A stretch of 64,000 nt of DNA from contig CAVQCN010000001.1 in the NCBI GenBank assembly GCA_963711035.1, positions 310,001 through 374,000 of the forward strand, read 5' to 3'. Within the stretch, counting starts at the first letter, position 1, and each line of letters starts with the position of its first letter. Of the stretch, positions 23,759-32,727 are shown one piece after another. This DNA is from WHTK01 sp963711035 (GTDB lineage: Bacteria; Chloroflexota; Dehalococcoidia; DSTF01; WHTK01). A model generated the notes under the pieces. It was given only the letters and a program-made list of their open reading frames with translations. It had not been told where the DNA came from and made no database searches. The position numbers and the translations under genes are program-made.

Positions 23759-25108
23759 CTACGGCAGGTAATTCAGCGGATTAACGATCTTGCCGTTGAG
23801 GTGAATCTCGAAGTGCAGGTGAGGGCCGGTCGAGTAACCCGTCGTGCCGCTCAGGCCAAGCTGCTGACCCTGGGCGACCGATTCGCCGACCGAGACATCA
23901 ATCTCGGACAGGTGGGCGTACAGCGTCTCAAAGCCGTTGCCGTGGGTGACGATGACGTAGTAGCCGTAGGAACAGCATGGGTCGCCGCCGGTGAACTTCA
24001 CGGTACCGCTCATCGCCGCGTCAATCGGGATGCCGACGCCGTTGGGTCCGAGGCCGATGTCGATGCCCAACGGGTGCGACGGGCCGAAGTAGCTTGTAAT
24101 GGGACCGGTGACGGGCCAGATGAACTGGCTGGACGATTGCGCCGCCGGCGCCGGTGCACTGCTGCCACCGGTACTGCCCGAGTCGCCGCCACTGTCGCCA
24201 GCCGAGCCGCTGGCGTCGGCCGAGCCGCTGTCCGTCGACTGGGTCGGCGGGGGCGCGACTTGCTGTGGGTCGGGGATCAGCAGGACCTGGCCGGTGCCGA
24301 GCGCGTCCGCGTTGGCCAGGCCGTTGGTGCTGACAATCGCGTCCGTGGTAACGCCGAACCGCGCGGCCAGGTCGCTCACCGTCTCGCCGAGCAGCACCGT
24401 GTGGACGATGCCGGGAACCGACGGTATGCGGAGCTTCTGGCCGGGCTGGATGAAGTCGTTCTCACTGACGATGTCCGGTGCGTTACTGCTGACCAGCAGT
24501 TGGGAACCGGGCAGCTCACCGCCGTCCAGTCCGAGCTTGGTCGCGATGCCGCTGAGCGTGTCGCCTTCCTGCACCGTGTAGACGCAGTAGGCGTAGCTAT
24601 CGCCGAGCTCACAGCCGGGCTTGTCGTTGCTCACCGGCGTCTCCGTGGCCCCGGGCACTCGAAGCGACTTCGTGAGGACGTTATCGGTCGAGTCACCGGC
24701 CTGCGGCGTCGCGTCGGGAGAGGCAATATCGGTGAGCCCGGCGAGGAGCGTCTGCGTCTCGCCGCCGCCGTTAACTTCGTCTGGCTGGCTGAGTGCCGCA
24801 GTATCAGTCGAATCGGCCGAGGGGATATTGGCCTCGGCGTGAGAGGACAGGCTTGTCTGCTGCTTCAGGTTCGCGGAGGCCAGCGACGCCTGCTGGACGG
24901 TGCTGCTCTGCGTCGTCGTGGCGTATTCCAGCGCGGACGACGAACCACCGCCTACAAGGGCGGCATAGAGGGCGGCACCGATGGCGATGGCAACGATAGC
25001 AGCGTGTGTAGGGCGCTTGCTAAGGAAGCTTCTCTGGCGGTAGCCGGCGGGGCGAGAAGGCTTTCCTGGTCGGCGGGGATTGGGTCCCCGGCTCCCTTGT
25101 GTGTTGAT
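23759..25108 (-). CDS. Membrane-anchored LysM / M23 metallopeptidase (cell-wall hydrolase)
   Basis: About 449 residues. A basic N-terminus, one TM helix (residues about 35-57), a Ser/Thr/Gln-rich linker, two LysM domains (about 174-225, YTVQEGDTLSGIATKLGL; about 227-275) and an M23 domain (about 328-445) with zinc ligands HPLGID and HLHFE. This layout fits extracytoplasmic peptidoglycan endopeptidases. No ATG, GTG or TTG occurs in frame before residue 151 (GTG 24658), which would delete the TM helix. A perfect AGGAGG (25115-25120) points to ATC at 25106-25108, taken here as the start. Either ATC initiates or that base is an error. Confidence 0.8.
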   Translation of the reverse strand: MNTQGSRGPNPRRPGKPSRPAGYRQRSFLSKRPTHAAIVAIAIGAALYAALVGGGSSSALEYATTTQSSTVQQASLASANLKQQTSLSSHAEANIPSADSTDTAALSQPDEVNGGGETQTLLAGLTDIASPDATPQAGDSTDNVLTKSLRVPGATETPVSNDKPGCELGDSYAYCVYTVQEGDTLSGIATKLGLDGGELPGSQLLVSSNAPDIVSENDFIQPGQKLRIPSVPGIVHTVLLGETVSDLAARFGVTTDAIVSTNGLANADALGTGQVLLIPDPQQVAPPPTQSTDSGSADASGSAGDSGGDSGSTGGSSAPAPAAQSSSQFIWPVTGPITSYFGPSHPLGIDIGLGPNGVGIPIDAAMSGTVKFTGGDPCCSYGYYVIVTHGNGFETLYAHLSEIDVSVGESVAQGQQLGLSGTTGYSTGPHLHFEIHLNGKIVNPLNYLP

Positions 25109-25298
25109 ACCAGGCCTCCTGGAAGGCTAAAAAACCTCGCACAGCCTACTAGCTAAATTGCGCAAGGGGAACCCCTACACGACATAAATTTGTGAAATTT
25201 AGCATTTTCGTAGCTCCATCCTGCCTTCCAGTCGACTCGCAACCCGCCTTCGACTAGCATTGCGAGCAGCCACGAAACGCACCCGGACGGAGGTTGCT

Positions 25299-26327
25299 TT
25301 GAGCCAACCGATGACCTTCGCGACGTTCCATCTCTTCTCCCAACCGCCCTGGAAGACCGATGCAGAGGTGATCCACGACGAGATCGAGCAGGCGTGCCTG
25401 CTGGAGGAACTGGGCTTCGACGAAGCCTGGATCGGCGAGCACAACGCCCGCGTCTACGGCATCGTCGGCTCGCTGCAGGTCGTCGCCGCCGCGATCGCGT
25501 CCCGCACGCGGCGCATCCGCATCGGCTCTGCCGTGACGCGCGTGCCGCTGCACCACCCGCTGCACACCGCCGAGGACTTGGCGCTGGTCGACGTGATGAG
25601 CAACGGCCGTCTCGACTGGGGCATCGGCAAAGGCTACGACCACCTCGAGTTCAACTCGTACGACGTCGACTTCGAGGAGCGCGAAGAGCGCTGGGAGGAA
25701 GGCATCGACATCGTCCTGCGCGCCTGGCGGGACGGCCGCATCACGCACGAGGGCAAGCACTGGACCATCCCGGAGACGGAGCTCTTTCCCAAGCCCGTGC
25801 AGCGGCCTCATCCGCCCGCCTATCTGATGGTGTCGCGCTCCGACAGCTCCGTCGTCTACGCGGCCGAGCACCTCTTCCCCATGATCCTGGGCCAGGGGCC
25901 GGATTGGGACGACGCCAGGCACAAGGTGCAGCTCTACCGCCGCACCGCGCTGGAGGCGGGCTATGCTCCCGAGGACGTAGACGCGACCCTGAGCCGCGTG
26001 GCGCAGATGCGCCAGATGCACGTCGCCGAGACGCAGGCGAAGGCGGAGCGAGAGTACGAGCGCGGCCTCATGTGGTACTTCGACGTGCGCCGCAACCGCG
26101 AGATGTACGGCTTCGGCGGCGACCCCCAGCCGTACGAGTACTACCTGCAGCATCGCTCCGTCATGCTCGGCGAGCCGGAGAAGGTGGCGGACGAAATCGC
26201 TGCCTACCGCGAGTACACGGGCATCAACAACATGATCACCTGGTTCAACTGCGGCGGTCAGCCCCACGAGCAGGTCGTTAACTCCATGCGCCTCTTCGCC
26301 GACAAGGTGATGCCGCGCTTCAAGTAG
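25299..26327 (+). CDS. LLM-class flavin-dependent oxidoreductase (alkanal monooxygenase-like)
   Basis: 342 residues from TTG 25299, which follows GGAGG by 5 bases; ATG 25311 is the alternative. The bacterial luciferase fold is evident: TFATFHLFSQPPW, LEELGFDEAWIGEHN, RRIRIGSAVTRVPLHHPLHTAEDLALVDVMSNGRLDWGIGKGY. The last segment is the flavin-binding core of the LuxA-like group, and the HPLHTAEDLALVDVMSNGR stretch is typical of flavin-dependent LLM enzymes rather than F420 ones. Substrate is unknown. It is followed by the double FAH-domain gene 174 bases later, possibly the same pathway. Confidence 0.9.
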   Translation: MSQPMTFATFHLFSQPPWKTDAEVIHDEIEQACLLEELGFDEAWIGEHNARVYGIVGSLQVVAAAIASRTRRIRIGSAVTRVPLHHPLHTAEDLALVDVMSNGRLDWGIGKGYDHLEFNSYDVDFEEREERWEEGIDIVLRAWRDGRITHEGKHWTIPETELFPKPVQRPHPPAYLMVSRSDSSVVYAAEHLFPMILGQGPDWDDARHKVQLYRRTALEAGYAPEDVDATLSRVAQMRQMHVAETQAKAEREYERGLMWYFDVRRNREMYGFGGDPQPYEYYLQHRSVMLGEPEKVADEIAAYREYTGINNMITWFNCGGQPHEQVVNSMRLFADKVMPRFK

Positions 26328-26501
26328 CGTTTGGTCCGCGTCCCACAGTCGTTCTGCCCGCGCGAAGGTGGGTGCGGTGAACGCACAAATCCAGACCAGC
26401 CATCGCACGAACTTCCGGGAAGTGCCGTCCCGACGCCTGCGACCTACTATGATGACCACACCCCGCGGAGAACGAACCCTAGCAGGAGTTTGGGAGCGAA
26501 C

Positions 26502-28211
26502 ATGACCACGCAGAACGTGACTCGCTACGTCCGCTACACGGCGAACGGCCAGACGTCGTACGGCGTCCTCGAAGGCGACACCATCCACCAGCTGGCGGGC
26601 GATTTCTACGGCTCGCAGCGCACCGGCCAGACGGTGCCCCTCTCCGCAGCGAAGCTTGAGCTACCGGTCGACCCCGACACGATCCAGAAGGTCATCGGCC
26701 TCAACCAGCAGTGGACAGCGCCTCGCGGCCGCCAGAAGCATCCGCGCCTCTGGGCCGCCTTCCAGAAGGCCCTGACCGCCACGAGCACCAACGTCGAGCT
26801 GCCGCCCGAGACGAAGAATGCCGAGTACGGCGCCTCCATGGTCGTCGTCATCGGCCGGCAGGTGCCGCGCTACACCTCGGAACAGGACGCGGCGAACTAC
26901 GTCCTCGGCGTCGCCGTCGGCAACGACGTCAACGACCCGTATTGGTTCGGCGAGTCGGACCACCCGAACGAGCCGACGCGGCTCATCGCCAAGACGGTCG
27001 AGACCTGGAAGCCGCTCGGCGAGCAGATCGTGGCCGGCCTCGACTACAACAACCTGCGACTCAAGGGGCGTCTCAACGGCCAACAGACGTTCGATGTCAG
27101 CACCAGTGAGATGAACAACAGCGTCGCCTGGACCATCGCCTATCTCAGCGAATACCTGACGCTGAACCCGGGCGACCTGATCTACATGGGCAGCCCCATG
27201 AGCGGCGACGCGGTGAAGATCAAACCGGGTGACCTCGTCGAGGCGGAGCTGGACGGCGTCGGCGTCGTGCGCAACAACGTCGTCGCCATGCAAGCGATCC
27301 CGCTGTACCGGCCGACCGCCCCCGACCTGGAGCGCACGAAGATCACGCCCGGCACCGTCACGCGCTACGTGCGCTACACGGACGCCACCGGCACCTTCTA
27401 CGGCATCCGCGAGGGCGACACGATCCGCCAGCTGCAGGGCGATATCTTCCAGGGCGCCACGCCGACCGGCAAGACGGTCAACGTTGCCGACGTGAAGCTG
27501 GGCGTGCCGCTGGACGCGACCAAGGTGCACAAGGTCTACGGCATCGCCGGCGCTTACAACAACCCGGCAACGGAGCCGCGCATCGTGCCGAACCCGCACG
27601 TCTTCATCAAGGCGATAACGGCTCTCAGCGCCAACGGCGACGAGATCGACCTGCCGCCACACGCGACGAACTTCAACTTCGAGGGCGAGCTGGTGCTCAT
27701 CATCGGCAAGGAAGGCCGTCACATCCCGAAGGACCAGGCGCTGGACTACATCTTCGGCGTTACCGTCGGCAACGACTGGAGCGAAAACACCTGGTATCCG
27801 GAGCGCAACAAGACGGAGGAGCCCTCCCGCTACCTCTGCAAGGCCACGGACACCTGGGCGTCGCTGTACACCGACATCGTGGCGGGCCTCGACTATAGCG
27901 ACCTCGAGTTCCAACTGGGTATGAACGGTGAGCAGATATCGCTGGGCCGTACCGTGAACATGAGCACCAAAGTGCCGCAGCTGATCCACTACCTCAGCCA
28001 CTACTTCACGCTGCAGCCCGGCGACGTGATCTACACCGGCACGATGAACCCGCCGAACTTCCCTGGCGTGCGTCGCCAGATGCAGGACGGCGATGTCATC
28101 GACGTGGAGATCGAGCAGATCGGCCGTCTGACGAACAAGGTCGTCATGATGAAGCGCAAGGGCGTCTCCTATGAGCTGCCCGACCCCGCGGCCGTCGCTG
28201 CCATGCAGTAA
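26502..28211 (+). CDS. Double fumarylacetoacetate-hydrolase (FAH)-domain protein
   Basis: 569 residues made of two homologous halves (about 1-280 and 285-560), each beginning VTRYVRYT...YGxxEGDTIxQL and ending with an FAH fold. FAH-superfamily enzymes cleave or tautomerise C-C bonded oxo-acids using Mg bound by Glu-x-Glu and Asp. The second half keeps FEGELVLIIG and VGNDWSENTWYPERN. The first half has YGASMVVVIG at the same place, so both glutamates are lost. The second half is therefore probably catalytic and the first structural or regulatory. GGGAG precedes ATG 26502. A strong terminator follows. Confidence 0.88.
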   Translation: MTTQNVTRYVRYTANGQTSYGVLEGDTIHQLAGDFYGSQRTGQTVPLSAAKLELPVDPDTIQKVIGLNQQWTAPRGRQKHPRLWAAFQKALTATSTNVELPPETKNAEYGASMVVVIGRQVPRYTSEQDAANYVLGVAVGNDVNDPYWFGESDHPNEPTRLIAKTVETWKPLGEQIVAGLDYNNLRLKGRLNGQQTFDVSTSEMNNSVAWTIAYLSEYLTLNPGDLIYMGSPMSGDAVKIKPGDLVEAELDGVGVVRNNVVAMQAIPLYRPTAPDLERTKITPGTVTRYVRYTDATGTFYGIREGDTIRQLQGDIFQGATPTGKTVNVADVKLGVPLDATKVHKVYGIAGAYNNPATEPRIVPNPHVFIKAITALSANGDEIDLPPHATNFNFEGELVLIIGKEGRHIPKDQALDYIFGVTVGNDWSENTWYPERNKTEEPSRYLCKATDTWASLYTDIVAGLDYSDLEFQLGMNGEQISLGRTVNMSTKVPQLIHYLSHYFTLQPGDVIYTGTMNPPNFPGVRRQMQDGDVIDVEIEQIGRLTNKVVMMKRKGVSYELPDPAAVAAMQ

Positions 28212-28212
28212 G

Positions 28213-28232
28213 GGCGGTTCGCGAACCGCCCA
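28213..28232. repeat. Perfect palindrome after the FAH gene
   Basis: GGGCGGTTCGCGAACCGCCC is self-complementary throughout and directly follows the stop codon. The GGTTCGCGAACC centre overlaps in sequence with the core of the post-stop elements, so it may be a related form. Confidence 0.6.
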
Positions 28233-28254
28233 ACTCCGTCATCAGTCGCACGAG

Positions 28255-28291
28255 TCAGGGAGCCCTCAGCATCGGGGGCTCCCTGATTTTT
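28255..28291 (+). terminator. Rho-independent terminator of the FAH gene
   Basis: An 11-bp stem (TCAGGGAGCCC / GGGCTCCCTGA) with a 10-base loop is followed by five T residues. Confidence 0.85.
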
Positions 28292-28395
28292 CCCTTCCGG
28301 GCCGTCCTGCACTGTTCGATTGCTGCATGCCGGCCGATAAGACAAACAGACCGTGTTATCGCGCTGAAATAGCTAATCGAGGAGCAAAGGCCCTG

Positions 28396-28968
28396 ATGGA
28401 GCAGGAAAGTTACATAGGCTCGGACCTGTCTACCGCACCGGAGAACCCAGAGGACAAGGACAACTTCTCCGCCGTCGCCGACCGCCTGGCGGACAACATC
28501 GCCGTCGCGGCCCTGCGCATGGCCGACGCCGGACAGGACTTCGCGAAGTTGATCAAGGCGTTCACCGAGGCGGGCAAGGAGCTGGAATCGGCTCTCGCCA
28601 TCCAGCGCGAGCTCGGCGCTGCTTCCATGAAGGCCGTTCAGGAGGCGCGCGAAGCTGCCTCGACTTCCGCCACCGCCGCGTCAGAAGCCGAGCAGGCCAA
28701 GTCTGCCGCCGAGGACGTGCTCGCCCGCACCGAGACCGAGTTCGGCCACATCTCCGCCCTGGCCAACGACCTGCGCCAGCGCATCGCCGCTCTCTCCGTC
28801 CTGGCCGGCCCGATGCCCGAGATTCCCAGCGCCACTGAGTCTGCCGACCCGCCGTCCGACGAATGGACGGCGGCGGCCGAGGACGAAAGTCCAGTCGAAG
28901 ACTCGGTCCAAGCTGAACCAGGGGACGAACTGTCATCTGGCAGCAACAGGGACATCGAGGCTGCTTGA
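28396..28968 (+). CDS. Coiled-coil protein of unknown function
   Basis: 190 residues from ATG 28396; AAAGG lies upstream, and a stop-free run before the ATG has no protein character. The middle (residues about 25-140) is long alpha-helix with heptad-like Ala/Leu spacing and Ala-rich stretches (AASTSATAASEAEQAKSAAE), i.e. a coiled coil. The C-terminal 50 residues are acidic and disordered (EDESPVEDSVQAEPGDELSS). No membrane or signal segment. A second short acidic, helical gene follows 35 bases later, and the two may form one unit. No family recognised. Confidence 0.7.
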   Translation: MEQESYIGSDLSTAPENPEDKDNFSAVADRLADNIAVAALRMADAGQDFAKLIKAFTEAGKELESALAIQRELGAASMKAVQEAREAASTSATAASEAEQAKSAAEDVLARTETEFGHISALANDLRQRIAALSVLAGPMPEIPSATESADPPSDEWTAAAEDESPVEDSVQAEPGDELSSGSNRDIEAA

Positions 28969-29003
28969 ATCCGGGCTCGTTCTGAAGGATCAGTGAGCAA
29001 GCC

Positions 29004-29249
29004 ATGATCATCGGCAAAGCCTTTCGCCTCGTAACGTCCTGGCTCGGCGACGAGCCGGAGCCCATCGCCGCCGACACGCCTGAAGAGGCTCCTCCAGCGC
29101 CGCCGGTCAGCGCGCGGGAGCTCGAGTCGCTCAACGACGCCATCTACGCCCTTTCACGGGATCTGGCGGACACGCTGGAGCTGATCCGACAGCTGAGGCA
29201 GGAGATCTCCTTCGAGTCCGAAGCAGCCTCCCATCGTCTCGCGGCCTGA
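29004..29249 (+). CDS. Short helical protein of unknown function
   Basis: 81 residues. An amphipathic start (MIIGKAFRLVTSWLGDEPEP) is followed by a Pro/Ala-rich linker (AADTPEEAPPAPPVSA) and one charged helix (LESLNDAIYALSRDLADTLELIRQLRQEI) likely to form a coiled coil. GGATCAGTGAG is a weak ribosome-binding region. It lies directly downstream of the coiled-coil gene in the same direction, so a partnership is plausible but unproven. Confidence 0.6.
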   Translation: MIIGKAFRLVTSWLGDEPEPIAADTPEEAPPAPPVSARELESLNDAIYALSRDLADTLELIRQLRQEISFESEAASHRLAA

Positions 29250-29309
29250 TCGCGCCGCGACGCTCTGGACGTTGACGCGACACGCATAGCGGCGCATGAT
29301 CGCGTCGCT

Positions 29310-30125
29310 ATGAATGGAACGAACGAGCGCGTCCTCTCCATCGCCCATCTCACACTGGCTGACTGCACGCCGCCGGAGCAGGTCTCGGCCGCGGCCGAGG
29401 CTGGCTTTCGCTGGATCAGCCTGAACCGCGGCGGCGGCAGCCGCCCCAGCCTGGTCGAAGACAAGGCCCTGCAGCAGGAAACGCTGCAGCGGCTGGCCGA
29501 CACCGGCCTGCGCGTCAACGACCTGGAGGGCATCAGCCTCACCCGAGAGACGGACTTCGGCGAGTTGGACGCCCTCTTCGATCTCTCGGCGCTCCTCGGC
29601 GCCAGCGGCTTCACCGTGATCGGCCGCGACGACGACCAGGCCTTCCTCATCGACGGCTTTGCGCGCATCTGCCAGAAGGCGGAGCCGTACGGCGTGCAGC
29701 CCAACCTCGAGTTCTTCCGCTTCAGCTCCGTCAAGGACCTGGCCCAGGCTTTGGCCGTCGTGCGTGGCGCCAACCAGCCTAACGGCGGCGTCCTCATCGA
29801 TACGCTGCACATCGGCCGCTCCCACGTCTCGATCGACGAGGTCAAGGCGGTCGAGCCCGAACTCGTGCACTACATCCAGTTCTGCGACTGCGTCGTGGAG
29901 CAGGAGCCGTCCGACGTCGACGGCCTGCGCGACGAGGCGATCAACGACCGCCTGCTGCCCGGCGACGGCACGCTGCCGCTGGTCGATATCCTGCACGCCC
30001 TCCCGGCCAACGCCGGCGTCTCCATCGAAGCGCCCAACCGCGCCGAGATGAAGCTGCCGCCCGCGCAGCGCGCCAAGCGCGCCTACGACGCGGCGATGCG
30101 GGTACTGCAAGCCGCTGCCCTCTGA
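29310..30125 (+). CDS. Sugar phosphate isomerase/epimerase-like TIM-barrel protein
   Basis: 271 residues. The AP_endonuc_2/xylose-isomerase-like fold is suggested by SIAHLTLADCTPPEQVSAAA, GFRWISLN, GLRVNDLEGISL, QPNLEFF, GVLIDTLHIGRSH (metal-site Asp-x-x-His) and the late GVSIEAPN (metal Glu). Such proteins are often cofactor-less isomerases or epimerases of sugar or cyclitol catabolism. The strand order and metal residues agree, but the substrate is unknown. It is followed by the MetE-like gene in the same direction. Confidence 0.85.
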   Translation: MNGTNERVLSIAHLTLADCTPPEQVSAAAEAGFRWISLNRGGGSRPSLVEDKALQQETLQRLADTGLRVNDLEGISLTRETDFGELDALFDLSALLGASGFTVIGRDDDQAFLIDGFARICQKAEPYGVQPNLEFFRFSSVKDLAQALAVVRGANQPNGGVLIDTLHIGRSHVSIDEVKAVEPELVHYIQFCDCVVEQEPSDVDGLRDEAINDRLLPGDGTLPLVDILHALPANAGVSIEAPNRAEMKLPPAQRAKRAYDAAMRVLQAAAL

Positions 30126-30256
30126 GCACGGCGTTTCTCTCCACAACCTGATCCCGGCGCAGCATTGACACCACCGTGCGTTCGGCATAAATCTCTCCCC
30201 ACATCGAGATACAGCCACTCGCGCGGGCGAGTGCATATGTGCAGTGGAGGGGAATC

Positions 30257-31429
30257 GTGAAACGCAGCATGGACCGCATCCTGACCAGCCACGCCGGCAG
30301 CCTGCCGCGCCCGGACGATCTGCGTGAGATGTGGCAGCGCCACGCGCCGGCGTCCGAGCTGGAGCCGAGGCTCAAGGCGGCGGTGCAGGAAGTCGTCAAG
30401 CACCAGGTCGATTGCGGCATCGACATCGTCAACGACGGCGAATACGGCAAGCCCATGACGGATGAGGTCGACTACGGCGCCTGGGCCGGCTACATCTACG
30501 AGCGCGTCAGCGGCTACGTGGAGCGCGAAGCGCCGCAGGACTTCAGCGTCGCCCGCAGCGCTCTGGCCGTCGGCAGCAAGGACCGCATCGACTTCGCCGA
30601 GTTCTACGCCTCGCCCGAGATGCAGATGCGCGCCTCTCGATCCATGTTCCGCATCAACACCGGCCCTATCGAGTACACCGGCCAGGCCCTGCTACAGCGC
30701 GAGATCGACAACTTGAAGGCCGCCCTCGGCAGCAAGCCCCTGGACGAGGCCTTCCTCACCGCCATTGTCACGGGCGTGCAGTTCCTGCCTAGCGAGTACT
30801 ACGCCAACGCCGATGAGCAGGCCGCCGCCATCGCCGGCGCCCTGCACCAGGAGTACAAGCAGATCACGGACGCCGGTCTCAACGTGCAGATCGACGATCC
30901 GATCATCGTCAACGTCTACGAGTGGCAGTACTCCGTGAACGCCGACATGGCCGGCTTCCGCAAATGGGCCGATCACCACGTCGAGATCGTCAACGAGGCG
31001 CTGAAGGGCATCCCGGAGGACAAGGTCCGCTACCACCTCTGCTGGGGCAGCTGGAAGGGCCCGCACAGCACCGATCTGCCCCTGAAGGACGTCATCGACC
31101 AGGTGCTGAAGGTGAACGCCAGCCAGTACTCCGTCGAGGCATCCAACCCACAGCACGAGCACGAGTGGAAGGTGTGGAAGGACGTCAAGCTGCCGGAAGG
31201 CAAGTCGGTCATGCCCGGCGTCGTGACCCACAAGATCAACGTCATCGAGCACCCCGAGGTCGTCGCCGACCGCATCATTCGTTACGCGGAGGCCGTCGGC
31301 AAGGAGAACGTCGTGGCCGGCACCGACTGCGGCATGGGAGGTCGCATCCACCCGCAGCTCGCCTGGGCCAAGCTCAAGGCCCTCGGCGACGGCGCCGCAC
31401 TGGCCTCGAAGCAGCTCTGGAGCCGTTAG
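30257..31429 (+). CDS. MetE-C-like cobalamin-independent methionine synthase II family protein
   Basis: 390 residues from GTG 30257, with GAGGGG six bases upstream. It resembles the C-terminal half of MetE: RILTSHAGSLPRPDDL near the start, INDGEYGK-like segment (IVNDGEYGKPM), the zinc ligands in RYHLCWGSWKGPH (His-x-Cys) and the terminal Cys in VAGTDCGMGGR. Stand-alone proteins of this size are annotated as methionine synthase II family; they may transfer methyl groups from other donors or have lyase-type functions. The zinc site is intact. The TAG stop begins a post-stop element and a strong terminator follows. Confidence 0.88.
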   Translation: MKRSMDRILTSHAGSLPRPDDLREMWQRHAPASELEPRLKAAVQEVVKHQVDCGIDIVNDGEYGKPMTDEVDYGAWAGYIYERVSGYVEREAPQDFSVARSALAVGSKDRIDFAEFYASPEMQMRASRSMFRINTGPIEYTGQALLQREIDNLKAALGSKPLDEAFLTAIVTGVQFLPSEYYANADEQAAAIAGALHQEYKQITDAGLNVQIDDPIIVNVYEWQYSVNADMAGFRKWADHHVEIVNEALKGIPEDKVRYHLCWGSWKGPHSTDLPLKDVIDQVLKVNASQYSVEASNPQHEHEWKVWKDVKLPEGKSVMPGVVTHKINVIEHPEVVADRIIRYAEAVGKENVVAGTDCGMGGRIHPQLAWAKLKALGDGAALASKQLWSR

Positions 31430-31455
31430 CGCGGCGGCGAACCGCGCGACGGGTT
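31427..31455 (+). repeat. Post-stop hairpin element, copy 6 (short form)
   Basis: Starts at the stop TAG: TAGCGCGGCGGCGAACCGCG, then CGACGGG. The CCAYTGGCAT part is absent, but GGCGGCGAACCGCGCGA is identical in core to the copy at 62350-62384. Confidence 0.6.
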
Positions 31456-31509
31456 CCGGACACAGGAAGGTTCGGTATTGACCGCCCTACGACAGCAGAA
31501 GGAAGAACG

Positions 31510-31550
31510 AGAGGTACTGAGGAGCTTCACTCCTCGGTACCTCTTCATTT
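31510..31550 (+). terminator. Rho-independent terminator after the MetE-like gene
   Basis: A 15-bp stem with one T-G pair (31510-31524 with 31530-31544) and loop CTTCA is followed by TCATTTT. Confidence 0.8.
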
Positions 31551-31604
31551 TCGTCCGTGAGGCCGGCTCGCCAATCAGTGAGTTCGCGATATAGTGGAGG
31601 TGCT

Positions 31605-31901
31605 ATGCCAATCTACGAATACACCTGCAACGCCTGCCACGCCCCGCTGAGCGTCTTCGTGCGCTCCATCAGCTCCGAGGTCCACCCTAAGTGCGAAAAG
31701 TGCGGCAGCACGGACCTGACGCGCGCCATCTCTGGCTTCGCCGTCTTGGGCTCCAGCAGCTCGGACTCCAGCTTCGGCGGTGACGCCGACATGGCCGCCA
31801 TGATGGAACAAATGGGCGGTATGGGTGGCATGGGAGGAATGGGTGGTATGGGCGGTATGGGCGGTCTCGGCGGCATGGACGACTTCGGCGCCGACTTCTA
31901 G
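31605..31901 (+). CDS. FmdB-type zinc-ribbon protein with a GGM-repeat tail
   Basis: 98 residues from ATG 31605, with GGAGG upstream. The first 45 residues are a typical FmdB/CxxC_CXXC_SSSS ribbon: MPIYEYTCNACHAPLSVF and PKCEKCGSTDLTRAISGFAV, four zinc cysteines. The tail is Ser-rich, then acidic, then six GGM units (one GGL) before DDFGADF. FmdB-like proteins are putative regulators of formamidase/amidase genes, but the family is very broad. The Gly/Met repeat is unusual and may bind metal or be flexible. The stop begins a post-stop element. Confidence 0.9.
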   Translation: MPIYEYTCNACHAPLSVFVRSISSEVHPKCEKCGSTDLTRAISGFAVLGSSSSDSSFGGDADMAAMMEQMGGMGGMGGMGGMGGMGGLGGMDDFGADF

Positions 31902-31935
31902 CCACTGCGTGGCGGCAGGCTGCGCGAGGAGTCTC
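31899..31935 (+). repeat. Post-stop hairpin element, copy 7
   Basis: Starts at the FmdB stop: TAGCCACTGCGTGGCGGCAG, then GCTGCGCGAGGAGTCT. Relative to copy 2 it has CTGCGTGG for CTGGCATGG. Confidence 0.65.
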
Positions 31936-32018
31936 AGACGACGATCCGTCTGGAGAAAACCGCCCACGAGCCGTCCATGAATCGCGAGATCGAGGTCTCT
32001 GCCACCTGAGATGAGCTC

Positions 32019-32597
32019 ATGACGAACCGAAACCATGACGAGGTCGGCCGCGCTTTCGGGTCCGATCTGCCCTGGGACGAAGCGCGGGGCCACATCTTCC
32101 GAGCCGTCTCGCTCCGGCCGTTCGCGGTCATCGACGGCGACACGGTACGCGCCATAAGCCCCTCGATGCCCTACGGCGTGCTCCGCGTGGAGTGCCCCGC
32201 ACTGGGCAACGACCTCCTCATACCGCTGACCCACAAAGACGAGTTCTACACCTTCGCCGTGCTACTCAACGAAGAAGGCGGCGTGCCGAAGTCGGAGGAG
32301 GTTATCGTCAGCTTCCTTCCCTCCAAAGGCCTTATGAAGGCGTTCAGCGCCGCCATACCGCGCATCCGCGCCAGCGTCGTCCCAGCAGGACAGCTCGAAA
32401 AGCTCTACCGCGCCGGCGAGCCAACCCTCACCGAGGAGCAGTTGCGCCTGCTCTTCACGTCTGCGCCCCGCTGCTGGAACTGCAACGCGAAGGTATCGAG
32501 CTACATGCTGCGCTGCCGCAAGTGCCACGTCGCCGTACTGCAGCACTACGGCCCGGACGCCTTCCGCCAGCTACGGCGCGCGAACCAGGCGAGATAG
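32019..32597 (+). CDS. Protein of unknown function with C-terminal zinc ribbon
   Basis: 192 residues. The first 140 residues are soluble, mixed alpha/beta (RPFAVIDGDTVRAISPSM, GNDLLIPLTHKDEFYTF) without a recognised family. The C-terminus carries a zinc ribbon, CWNCNAKVSSYMLRCRKCH (about 151-169), and a basic tail. The start ATG 32019 has GAGATGAGCTC upstream. The ribbon with R/K-rich flank could bind nucleic acid or protein. It is independent of its neighbours. Confidence 0.7.
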   Translation: MTNRNHDEVGRAFGSDLPWDEARGHIFRAVSLRPFAVIDGDTVRAISPSMPYGVLRVECPALGNDLLIPLTHKDEFYTFAVLLNEEGGVPKSEEVIVSFLPSKGLMKAFSAAIPRIRASVVPAGQLEKLYRAGEPTLTEEQLRLLFTSAPRCWNCNAKVSSYMLRCRKCHVAVLQHYGPDAFRQLRRANQAR

Positions 32598-32727
32598 CGC
32601 ACCGTAGCCCTCAAGTCCGGCCGCGGGATCGTCTCGGCGACGACATCCCCCACTACTCTGTGTGAGACTCTCCCTGCACGCCGTAAAGAGCGGCGGTCGT
32701 TTCGTGACTAGACGACGGGAGGAACGA

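Noticed and set aside
31790..31875. Possible CRISPR-like or microsatellite array
   Set aside because: The repeats are GGTATGGGCGG-type codons of the GGM tail in the FmdB-like protein, in frame and without spacers.
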